Source of the DNA: Ochotona curzoniae
Lineage: Eukaryota; Chordata; Mammalia; Lagomorpha; Ochotonidae
DNA length: 64,000 bases
Assembly (NCBI RefSeq): GCF_017591425.1
Contig: NW_024466307.1
Span: 2,912,001-2,976,000, forward strand
Direction of reading: 5' to 3'
Part shown: piece by piece, positions 54,670-63,391 of the stretch
Layout of the letters: every line of letters starts with the position of its first letter
Numbering within the stretch: the first letter of the stretch is position 1
Made by a program: the position numbers and the translations under genes
The notes under the pieces: model-generated
What the model was told of the DNA's origin: nothing
Seen by the model: the letters and a program-made list of their open reading frames with translations, nothing else
The model's database searches: none

Positions 54670-56380
54670 TAATATTATGGTATCTTCATAATCTAGAAAA
54701 AAAAACAACTACGGAAAAATTCTTTGTCACAAGTGATAACGTGTGGTCGGTCGGCTCTGACATCTGCCTGTGCTGCTACTTGGTTTCTTCTAACTTGGAC
54801 GTGTAAAGATGATGTTAAAAGCATGCCAGCTTCTCACCATCTGACAGAGAACTCCTTACGCCTTAACTGCCGCTTGCAGCCGCTGTACACACACTGTGCA
54901 TATTGTGAACATGTACAGCACTTGTCCTAACAGAGTTTGGCCCTGCGGTGTCAGTGTGATCAGAAAACAATATAACAGAGACACCGAAGGGAGCGTGTGT
55001 CTAACTTGTAGCTAAACATGACATTCAAATGTTAATTGGATGAATAAATCTTGTTCATTTTACAGACATGGAAATGTCAATGAAATAAAACTATTTATCA
55101 CAAGATAATGGTCTCCTGCCACCAGATAAATGCCAAGTTGAAGATACTTATTGAAAATGTATCAAAATATTCTATTGCTATTTATTGAAAATAAAGGTTG
55201 AGGAAAAGTTCAGCCTTTCAGGTCAAACACGAGAAATGCCGCGCTTATTCTATTAGTGTATTATTATATCAAAGACAGTTCGCACAGTATAGAAACAGGA
55301 AGGTCCTCAGACGTGTCTAGAAACAAGTGTAGCTTGAGGAGGTGACTGGTGTCGTGGCATGGGAGCGTTTGCCGAGCTCTCGCAGTGCGCCTGGCACCCG
55401 TCCTGGGAGGTCTCGCTGCTGCCCGTTCCCTGAGAACCAACACTGGGAGAGCAGCGTCGCTCTCACCTCACACATAAGGTTAAAAGCAAAATAATTTGTA
55501 CTTGCACACAGGGTAAGGCAAACAAGCATGATTGGTTTCTTCCTTGGAGTTCTGTGACGTCTTACATCACTGTGGATGCCACGGATGTGTTTGCAGTCTG
55601 TTTAGGGACAAGCGTGCACGCGGGGTCTGAGGGACTCGGTAGCTCTAACTGGACGGAGTGTGGTTGGAAGTTCCACTTCCTTTTCTCAACGAGGCTGTTT
55701 CCTCTTTGCTTATCTCGTGTGCAGCTGGCTGACACAGTGGTCTTCATGAGGTGCGTGTTGGATGGATGTGGGTAGATAACTGAAACTGCTTAATTCAACA
55801 GAAGGGGTATTGTTGGCAGGCCCGGGCACCGCAGCCCCTCTCTCCACCTGCCTTACACGCTGGCTGTGAATGTCTCCCCCTTCCGGCCTAGCGGAGAACA
55901 ACAGCAACCTCTGGTCCTTAGATCCATTCCGTGTGGTGGTCTCCCGGATAGATGGCAGGCTGCTTAGCAGGAGTTGTGTGTTTTCCTTTCCTGTGTTCTC
56001 CAGGGTACCCGTCAGGGCGATTTGGACATTGCAGATAGTGACCGAGTAGAGGAAGTGTGCAAATGAGCTCTTTGTTCCAAAGACCGGAGAGCTGCTTAGA
56101 GCGTCCTGGGAGGGTGGAGGTCTCTTCCTGGTCCTCTTACTTACACATGTAGCTGTCAGTTCTCTCAAACACATTTGGGTTTCGCTTATTATTTTTAAAA
56201 ATTTGCTGCAGGCAATGAATGAGTGGATAATTTAACTGTTAACTAGTTGCAAACGAAAAAATATGAGTGCTTAAATTCCCTGCAGGAAGGAAATGGGAAT
56301 CTAGCTAACACTGTTCTGATGCAGACACTCCTAGGATTTGCTCTACTGTGGATTCTTCTGGTAGCGTGAGGTGGGAATCT
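54670..56380. other. Unique sequence upstream of the second ATG10 exon
   Basis: No exon or clear repeat is seen. Frames at 55317-56174 on both strands lack family resemblance. The DNA is mostly unbroken by repeats, so it may include conserved elements. Confidence 0.45.
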
Positions 56381-56421
56381 GGCCCAGGTGCTAACCTGTT
56401 CTTTCGTGTGCTCTTTCACAG

Positions 56422-56519
56422 ACGGGAGACCTCTGACCCTGGAGGACATCTGGGAAGGAGTGCACCAGTGCTACCGGGCCCGGCTGCTGCAAGCGCCGTG
56501 GGACGCCATCACTCAGCAG
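56422..56519 (+). CDS. ATG10: ATG10 internal exon (second of two in the window)
   Basis: This is the next ATG10 coding exon. It starts with AC, completing the Asp codon whose G lies at 41213, and reads GRPLTLEDIWEGVHQCYRAR then LLQAPWDAITQQ. This corresponds to about residues 119-151 of the human protein, the helical stretch just before the active-site region. The acceptor is CTCTTTCACAG with a good branch-point match CTAAC at 56391-56395, about 27 nt upstream. The donor is CAG/GTGAGG at 56520. The exon is 98 nt and ends in phase 0. The catalytic cysteine (human position about 166, in an LHPC context) is encoded by the following exon, which I cannot find before 64000. Pika-lineage changes such as K to R, M to A, G to A and T to A all use GC-rich codons. 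A 35-bp minisatellite begins 24 bp past the donor. Confidence 0.95.
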
Positions 56520-56543
56520 GTGAGGGTGCTCTGGGCTGAGTCC

Positions 56544-56858
56544 ACAGGGCTCTCTGTCCCCCAGCTCTCTGTCTGCGCACACAGGGCTTCTGTCCCCCAG
56601 CTCTCTGCGCACACAGGGCTTCTGTCCCCCAGCTCTCTGTCTGCGCACACAGGGCCCTCCCCTGCTTCTCTCTGTCTGTGCACCCAGGGCCCTCCCCTGC
56701 TTCTCTCTTTCTGTGCACCCAGGGCTCTCCCCTGCTTCTCTGTCTGCGTGCACCCAGGGCCCTCCCCTGCTTCTCTCTGTCTGTGCACCCAGGGCCCTCC
56801 CCTGCTTCTCTGTCTGCGTGCACACAGGGCCCTCCCCTGCTTCTTTCTGTGTCTAGTT
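56544..56858 (+). repeat. 35-bp pyrimidine-rich minisatellite, nine units
   Basis: Units of about 35 bp begin with ACAGGG or CCAGGG and carry CCCTCCCCTGCTTCTCTCTG and TGTGCAC. There are nine in tandem. The first three are a CTTCTGTCCCCCAG variant and one of them is about 28 bp. The array starts 24 bp after the ATG10 donor at 56520. Each unit has a pyrimidine tract followed by CAG, like a 3' splice site, on the sense strand. Confidence 0.93.
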
Positions 56859-57455
56859 CTTGCTTCCACACTCCTTCCCATCTCACTCCCCATCACCGCT
56901 ACTGAACAGTGGCTTTCATACCAAACTCCCGGTTTAGTTTCCTTATGCAGCACCCTGTAACTTTCCAACACAGTGCTTCGCACAGTCCTCACCATAGAGC
57001 AGGTGCTCCATGAAAATGTGGTCATCAAAGGAAAACTAGAGGCAGAAGCCAAGTTGGCACACAGATGGTGGGTGGAGGGGGGAGCTTGTACTGCCCGTGA
57101 CGCTTAGCTGTGTCGCTCATGGGTACATTTACCAAAAGAGAGAGAGAGAATAACAAACTTTGAGTAATAATAGGTCTGCAGTAGTGATTTACAAAAGTAG
57201 AGAAAATAGACCTGCTAGTCATGTAAGCCGCTGTTACTGCCTCCCTAAAATCAGTTCATTATTGTAGGAATTAAAAATCTCATCACCTTGCCACCCATCA
57301 CAATCTCCTTGAAAATCATTTTTACTTATGTCACATATCTTCTTTTTTCAAGCCTCTGTTGTAAGAGCCTTGTTTAAAAATGACTTCACTAGCTCTGATG
57401 TGTCTGATCGTAAACCTCCCATCACTGTGACGTTCCCCAGCCTGTGAGAGGCACT
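56859..57455. other. Unique intronic sequence, possible L2 scraps
   Basis: 56900-57030 faintly recalls an L2 3' end (CACAGTGCTTCGCACAG, GCAGGTGCTCCATGAAAATG). A GA tract lies at 57137-57150. No exon is seen. Confidence 0.35.
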
Positions 57456-57456
57456 T

Positions 57457-57739
57457 TTTAAAAAATGTATTTATTTTTTATTGGAAAGGAAGATATACAC
57501 AGAGGAGGAAAGATAGAGAGGAAGATTTTCTGTCTGATGATTCACTCCCCGAGCGGCTGCAATGGCCAGAACTGAGCCAATCTAAAGCCAGGAACCTGGA
57601 GCCTCTTCCGGGTCTCCCATGTGGGTGCAGGGTCCCACGGCCTTGGGCCGTCCTCTGCTGCTTTAGAACTGGCACTCATATGGGATCCTGGCATGTGCAA
57701 GGTGAGGACTCTAGCCGCTAGGCTATAGCACCAGGGCCC
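57457..57739 (-). mobile_element. CSINE, antisense, internally deleted
   Basis: AAAATGTATTTATTTTTTAT opens and CTATAGCACCAGGGCCC closes the reversed copy. AGAGGCACTT occurs at 57447-57456 and 57740-57749, a 10-bp target-site duplication. About 50 bp is missing between CTCTGCTGCTTT and AGAACTGGCACTC. Confidence 0.95.
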
Positions 57740-57744
57740 AGAGG

Positions 57745-58040
57745 CACTTCTTTAACATCAAATGCAAATGACCATTTTTTAGGTTATCCTTGAGGATAAG
57801 GCCAGCTTTAAGTATGATGATCTGCCTGCCCTGCCCACTATCGCCCACCGAACTCCCCTGGGCGCTGATAAATCCTTTCATGCCTGATCACTTTTCCTCC
57901 GCTCCTGCCCTGCGCTCACATCCTAACCCAATCCTAAATGCTGGATTGCCAGGACATTTCACAAAACCAGTAGAAAAATGGAAATAGGCAACAAGTTTAT
58001 TTTGGTGCAAAAGAATGTATGAGGGATCTTAAAAACAAAT
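57745..58040. other. Unique intronic sequence between two CSINEs
   Basis: No exon is seen. A GC-richer stretch at 57800-57910 has a Pro-rich frame and may be an old L2 scrap. Confidence 0.35.
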
Positions 58041-58044
58041 CATG

Positions 58045-58374
58045 GGGCCCAATGCAGTAGCCTAGTGCCGAAATCCTTGCCTTGCATGCGCCAGATTCCA
58101 TATGGGCGCCGGTTCTAATCCCGGCAGCCCCACTTCCCATCCAGCTCCCTACTTGTGGCCTGGGAAGACAGTAGAGGAAGGCCCAAAGCCTTGGGACCCC
58201 TAACCCTCATCGGAGACCCGGAAGAGGCTCCTGGCTCCTGGCTTCGGATTGGCACAGCTCTAGCCATTGCATCCGCTTGGGGAGTGAATCATCAGATGAA
58301 AGATCTTCCTCTCTGTCTCTCCTCCTCTGTGTTTATATTCCTTTCCAATAAAGAAAAAATAAATCTTTTTTTAA
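58045..58374 (+). mobile_element. CSINE, full length, sense
   Basis: GGGCCCAATGCAGTAGCCTA to CCAATAAAGAAAAAATAAAT. It is intact from head to tail except for a few bases missing near TAGTGCCGAAATCC. No clear duplication was found. Confidence 0.95.
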
Positions 58375-58379
58375 ACGTA

Positions 58380-59885
58380 TACCAAGGTGAGTACTGAGAA
58401 TTTTAACATCCCATGTCTCACAAATAATCTCAAATTCCAAAGAGGTATACTGTCGGGTCCCGGGATGTAGACACTGCAGGGTTTGGTGGGAAGGTTCAAG
58501 GAGACAGCAAGGCAAGAGGAAGAGTGTCAAAGGCAGACAGCGTGTCCGGAACAGGTGCTTCCCCTCAGCATTCTCACCTTCTCAGGGATGCTTCCATGAC
58601 GCTCTGGGGTGCAGTTCCTACCTGCTGTCTCTCTCTCCGGTTCCTAATCTGCTCAGTCCAGTGGAGGGCGTGATTCCTGTGGTTTTAATTTCACATGTCT
58701 GTACAAGGCACAACATTTTTAACTCATCCGTGTCTTCGTTTCCTGATTTGATATTGCTAGCGGATTTCTTTCCACTGATAAACATTCTAAGTTGCTAACC
58801 AAAGGAACCCATCTGTACGTTGATGGTTTCTAATAGAATTGCCCAATGTCTTTCACTTGGTAGGCACTGAAATGTTAGACAGGCTATTCAGGGACCATCT
58901 TTTTCTTCATATGCCATGGTGTTACAGGGGAGAACTCTTTGAAAGTTCTTGTCTTCACATGAGAAAGAATTCAGATTGAGCTGGAGAGCGGTGATGAGCC
59001 AAGTAGCTAGGTTTGATGAGGCTGGACCACCCGTCAGGACAGCTGGGCATCCCTCCGGACGGAAGTCAGGTGTTCAGGCTGGTGGAGAGAATACATCTGA
59101 CATGGCGAAGGGAGCTGAGCTGAGAGCTGAAAGAAGTCTCAGAAAGGGCTCAGCGCGCACAGTGTTCAGACTGTGGATTAGACGGGGAGGGCGTCAGGGC
59201 TTCCTGCCACTTCTCCCTCCACCCCTTCTCACAGGCGGAGTTAGCTGGGTGTGAAGTAAGTCACATTCCTCCCAAGGTTAATGACTTCACTGAGTCAGAT
59301 CTGGGAGCCAGCAGTGCAGCAGCAAGCATGCTTCTGGGGGACCATCCTGTGGGGAGAGCACTGGCAGGCTTTGGGGTGTAAGGCAGTGGGCTGCCTCTGA
59401 GTTACTAACCTGCTCCCCCTGCTCCTTAGGCTCCTGTTACACTGCCAGGCTTGTCTGTCTTCCTCCCTGGCCCTGGTATGGCGCTCTCCCTGTAGGCATT
59501 GCTGCGTCTGCCCACTGAGACTCGGGCTCTTCCTAAGAGGGATGTTCGGAAGAATCCGATTAGCACAGAGCTGTGAGATCCAGGTGATCTTTTGGAATGT
59601 GTGTGATTAGGATTTGAAGCTTTAGAACTGCCGATCATAGTACGTGTCTAGGCAGTAGGGACTTACACAAGGGGAACTTGTCCATGGTCATTGTGCTGCT
59701 TGGCATTTGAAAGTCATTGTCAGTGTTTCCTTTGGGGGTCTTGGCGTGTAATCCCAGATTGGTTGGTGTGTCTGTGTTTTTATCCTCTTCTTTGTGATCC
59801 TTGAGGAGTATGTCTTCATTTTTCTCAGACCCCCACGTGGAGAAAAAACAGAATGTGCTCAGAGAGGGAGCCGGATAGTGTGAGA
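58380..59885. other. Unique intron with a possible old LTR
   Basis: No exon is seen. 58925-59270 has phrases (TTTGAAAGTTCTTGTCTTCA, AGAAAGAATTCAGATTGAGC, GAGAGCGGTGATGAGCCAAG) that recall an endogenous-retrovirus LTR, but I cannot place it in a family or find its ends. Confidence 0.3.
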
Positions 59886-59887
59886 GT

Positions 59888-60139
59888 GCTGGGGAGATGG
59901 ACAGTGCTGCGGAGATGGGCTGTCGGGACAGTGCTGCGGAGATGGGCTGTCGGGACAGCGCTGGGGAGATGGGCTGTCGGGACAGCGCTGGGGAGATGGG
60001 CTGCCGGGGCATTGCTGGGGAGATGGACAGTGCTGGGGAGATGGGCTGCCGGGGCATTGCTGGGGAGATGGGCTGCCGGGACAGCGCTGGGGAGATGGAC
60101 TGTCGGGACAGCGCTGGGGAGATGGGCTGCCAGGACAGT
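59888..60139 (+). repeat. 18/27-bp compound minisatellite, ten units
   Basis: Ten units start GCTGGGGAGATGG or GCTGCGGAGATGG. Two are 18 bp (GCTGGGGAGATGGACAGT, at 59888 and 60014). Eight are 27 bp, extended by CTGTCGGGACAGC or similar. The total is exactly 252 bp. Because both lengths are multiples of three, frames stay open on both strands and create fictitious repeat proteins. Confidence 0.96.
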
Positions 60140-60144
60140 GCTGA

Positions 60145-60665
60145 TGGCGAATCAGAGCTGCCGACTTGCAGTTAACTAACGATCATTAGCTGGCAGCCGG
60201 TTAATGGCAATAATATCCTGTCCTCCAAAATGACTTAAAAACAACAGCAGCCCTTGCATAACGGAGAAGCATTTCACTTCATATTCAGGCCTGGCTGTGC
60301 GCACGGTTTGTGGCTCTTCATGTCTGGTAATCACACTTGTGTTTGCCTCCCCTCTGTCTTGATGATGAGACAGGCACCCTCTCTGAAGACAGGCCACTCA
60401 TGCATCTCATGCATTCGATTATGGTGATTATTGACCTGCTCTGTCCAGCATCACGAGCAGCTGTTATCTCACAGGAAGTGAACAGGTGCCTCGGCTGGAT
60501 ATGCCTACCCTGGTGCAGCACATTACAAAAACAGCCACTGGAAAGGGAGGCTCTATGCTTTAGGCAAAGTGGCTGTGATCATGTCAGGGGCTAAGGAAGA
60601 AAGCATTCCTTCAATGTATGTGAAGATGTATGTGTTTGTGTGTGTGGGTGAGCAGCAGTCAGATA
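60145..60665. other. Unique intron with a candidate conserved block
   Basis: No repeat landmarks are present. The stretch 60175-60560 resembles developmental enhancer DNA in composition and motif content (see findings). A (TG)n tract follows near 60630-60646. Confidence 0.4.
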
Positions 60666-60670
60666 AGCAA

Positions 60671-60996
60671 TTTTTAAAAAAGATTTATGTATTTTTATTT
60701 GAAAGTCAGATATGAACAGAGGAGGAGAGACAGAGAGGAAAATCTTCCATCCTCCAATTCATTCCCCAAGTGGCCACAACAGCCGGAGCTGAACTGGTCC
60801 AAAGCCAGGTGCCTCCTCCGAGTCTCTCATGTGGGTGCAGGGTCCCAAGGCCTTGGGCCGTCCTCTGCTGCTTTCCCAGGCCACAGGCAGGGAGCTGGAT
60901 GGGAAGTGGGGCTGCCGGGACATGAACCGGTGCCCATATGGGATCCCAGTGTGTGCAAGCTGAGGACTTTAGCTGCTAGGCTATGCCGCCGGGCCC
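60671..60996 (-). mobile_element. CSINE, full length, antisense
   Basis: TTTTTAAAAAAGATTTATGT opens and TATGCCGCCGGGCCC closes the reversed copy. CAGGCAGGGAGCTGGATGGG and CGGTGCCCATATGGGATCCC are well preserved. Confidence 0.95.
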
Positions 60997-61182
60997 TGTC
61001 TTACAGTATTATAACTCTGTTGTCACAACTCAAATTGCTAAAATGTCTCAGTATCTTTAAATAATTTATGCTTAAATATCAACAGTTTATAAATTTTTAC
61101 ATATTTTTAAATTAGAATCCAAACAAATTTTGTATCTTACGTTGGTCAACATCTCTTAAGACTGTTTTTTAATGTAATTAGT

Positions 61183-61443
61183 TAAGGATTTATTTTTATT
61201 TGAAAGGCAGATTTAGAGAGATCTTTCACTGGTTGACTCATTCTCCAAGTGGCCATAATGGCCAAAGCTGAGCCAATCTGATCTGAAGCCAGGAGACAGG
61301 AGTTTCCTCGGGTCTCAACATGTGTGCAAGGACCCGGAGAGCTGGGCTGTCCTCTGCCGCCTTCCCAGGCCGTAGCAGGGAGCTGGATTGGAAGTGGGAC
61401 AGCCGGGGCATGCTGTGCTTACAGGTGAGCCACTGTGCCGGCC
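61183..61443 (-). mobile_element. CSINE, antisense
   Basis: TTAAGGATTTATTTTTATTT opens and GAGCCACTGTGCCGGCC closes the reversed copy. The tRNA-like end is shortened, and it shares the GATCTGATCTGAAG-like middle of the copy at 29205. Confidence 0.9.
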
Positions 61444-61444
61444 A

Positions 61445-62050
61445 CCGAGACTTTAAATCCTTATGGTTTCTTGTCCTTCCCTCCCTTCTTTTACTGGTGA
61501 CTTTTTGGTGCATGTCTGCAGTCATTTTGAAGTCTGGATGTTTGGCTTTTGCTAATTGAATCTTTTTGGTGATGTTTGGTGTATTTCTCCCTGTAGTTTT
61601 TATGAACTTGGAGTTGGCTCTTGAGACTGGATCACATCTACAATTTCTTTCTTTTTTTTTTTTAACATGAATATAAAGTAGGTTTTTCTGGGTAAGCACG
61701 GTATGTCTCGTTTTTGTATGTGTGTGATGTTAGTAGTCACTGATGATTACTGATATTATTATCTAGGCCCATTAATCCCATGTTCCAAAATGGTGCTGTT
61801 GTAATTCTGTCATTCCTTATTCGTTAGTTAAGATTCTGTAGTGTGAGGGTTTGCTCTCACCAGCTAACCTGTGTGGGGTACGCATCCCTAAGGAAAGCAG
61901 GGTGACGCTGGATTCTTTCTCTTTTGGCTGTAGCTTTTAAGATAATGAGTTGCATTCTAGTGTCTTCACGGGGTGACCAGGAGTATTTTCTGTTTTTCAT
62001 TGTGGTGATTGTCATTGTTGATGTTTGGTGTGCCTTGTCTCTGGTCAGTT
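61445..62050. other. Possible very old LINE 3' region
   Basis: T- and G-rich single-strand bias, phrases such as GATATTATTATCTAGGCCCA and a poly(T) run at 61652-61664 recall an antisense old L1 3' untranslated region. Support is weak. Confidence 0.3.
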
Positions 62051-62054
62051 AAAA

Positions 62055-62655
62055 TCTCTTTAAGTGGCTCCAGAGTTATTCCAATGCAAGCCACGCAGCT
62101 CCAGTGACCTCCTGGCTCCCTGGGATAATGAAGGACACGCACAGGGTGTGCAGTTTCTGCCCAGACTTGGGGTCAGCCACAGACCACGTTTGGCTGGTTC
62201 TTTTGGGAAATACTAGGGTCTTTCTGTGGATGCTGAGGCCAGAGAGTCGATTGAACCCCACTAACCATCTGCCTGAACTCTGACACGCTGCCGAAGTCTC
62301 TGACATCGACATAGGCTCAGTAGGAAGACCATACAGATCAAATGTGTCAAACACTTTCCACATTGCACAGTGCATAATTAAAAGTAGACATGTCTCCCGG
62401 CAGACGCAGTTCCTGTGGCGATTTCCTGTTGGTAATCATTAAACTGGGTCAAATTTAGGTTCTGATCCATCTCTCCTTTTCGTCTTGGATTGATGCTAAA
62501 CTGAGCTAGAGCCGGATGCATCTGTCCCAGAGTCTGCTTGCTTGCTCTGTAGCTCCCTCTTCAGCTCCTGAACATTTGCATTGCAAAACTTCATCCTGAA
62601 TTGTATTAGAGAATATTTGCTTTTGTAGGCTGTCTTCCCTAAAAATATTAAAATA
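62055..62655. other. Unique intron with a candidate conserved block
   Basis: No repeat landmarks are seen. 62260-62640 is balanced in composition and lacks microsatellites, so it is a candidate conserved element. Confidence 0.35.
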
Positions 62656-62679
62656 TGTATGCATTTATATACATATACA

Positions 62680-62980
62680 TTTATATATTTGAAAGTCAGA
62701 CTTACGGAGAGAGAAAGAGAGAGATTGAGATATTCCAGATGCTGGTTCACTCCCCGGAGGGCCACAGTGATCAAGGCGGAGGCAGGCCAGGCCCAGGCAC
62801 TTGGGCGCTTATCCACGTGTCCCACATGGGTGGCCGGGGCCAACACCCTTTGACCATCTTCTGCTGTTTCTCCAGGCCAATTACAGGTTATGAGCTAGAT
62901 GGACAGTGGAGCAGCCAGGACATGAACTGGCACCATATGGTTATAGGCAGCAGCTTAATCTGATTTGCCACAGCACTGAC
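62680..62980 (-). mobile_element. CSINE-related element, old, antisense
   Basis: TTTATATATTTGAAAGTCAG, a GAGAGAAAGAGAGAGA purine run and GCTGGTTCACTCCCCGGAGG follow the reversed C-repeat. It is diverged and ends about GCCACAGCACTGACCATGC. Confidence 0.85.
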
Positions 62981-63054
62981 CATGCATTAAAGTATTAAAA
63001 CTTGCATTTCATAACTGAATTGCTATAAAGATGTCCCTCTCTATAGCCTGTGTT

Positions 63055-63389
63055 TGGGGCTGTAGTTCTGACACAGCGACTTAAACAACCGCTTGTGACA
63101 TTGGCACCCCATGTCCGAGTGCTGATTCAAGTCCCAGCTGTTTCACTTAATGCACCTTGGATGGCAGCAGCAGATGGCCCGGGTGCTTGGGCTCCTTGCC
63201 AGCTAGGTGGGAGATGAGGATGCAGTTTGTGCTTGCAGGCTGTAGCCTGGCCAGGACCTGGCTTTGACGGGCACTGGAGGAGTAAACCAGTGAACAGAAG
63301 ATTCTCTCTGTTCTCCTCTTCCTTTCTCTCTTTCCCTCTCCACTTCTGTTGCTATGCTTTTCCGGTGAATAAATAAATCTTTTAAAAAT
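63055..63389 (+). mobile_element. CSINE, old, sense
   Basis: TGGGGCTGTAGTTCTGACAC to GGTGAATAAATAAATCTTTT. The middle is diverged, but GGAGGAGTAAACCAGTGAAC and the tail are clear. Confidence 0.88.
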
Positions 63390-63391
63390 GC

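Larger units (their letters stand above)
41214..56421 (+). other. ATG10: Complete ATG10 intron between the two exons
   Basis: This 15,208-bp intron runs from GTAAGA at 41214 to CACAG at 56421 and has phase 1 (the Asp codon is split G/AC). It contains a 16-bp minisatellite, two MIR fragments, an L2 3' end, two L1 3' pieces and several CSINEs, including two nested pairs. No further exon-like conserved frame was seen. Confidence 0.88.

Noticed and set aside
56388..56960. 190-codon plus and 179-codon minus frames with repeated peptides
   Set aside because: Most of each frame comes from the 35-bp minisatellite. Only the first 33 codons of the plus frame are real ATG10 exon sequence.
7228..60139. 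CRISPR array
   Set aside because: The tandem units are contiguous or irregular with no unique spacers, and the DNA is mammalian.
59635..60179. Apparent repeat proteins on both strands
   Set aside because: Unit lengths of 18 and 27 bp keep any frame open. There is no homology outside the array.
4394..63389. tRNA genes
   Set aside because: The tRNA-like boxes (GGCGCCGGTTCTAATCC and similar) are the promoter heads of CSINEs, and no complete cloverleaf with a normal 3' end was seen.
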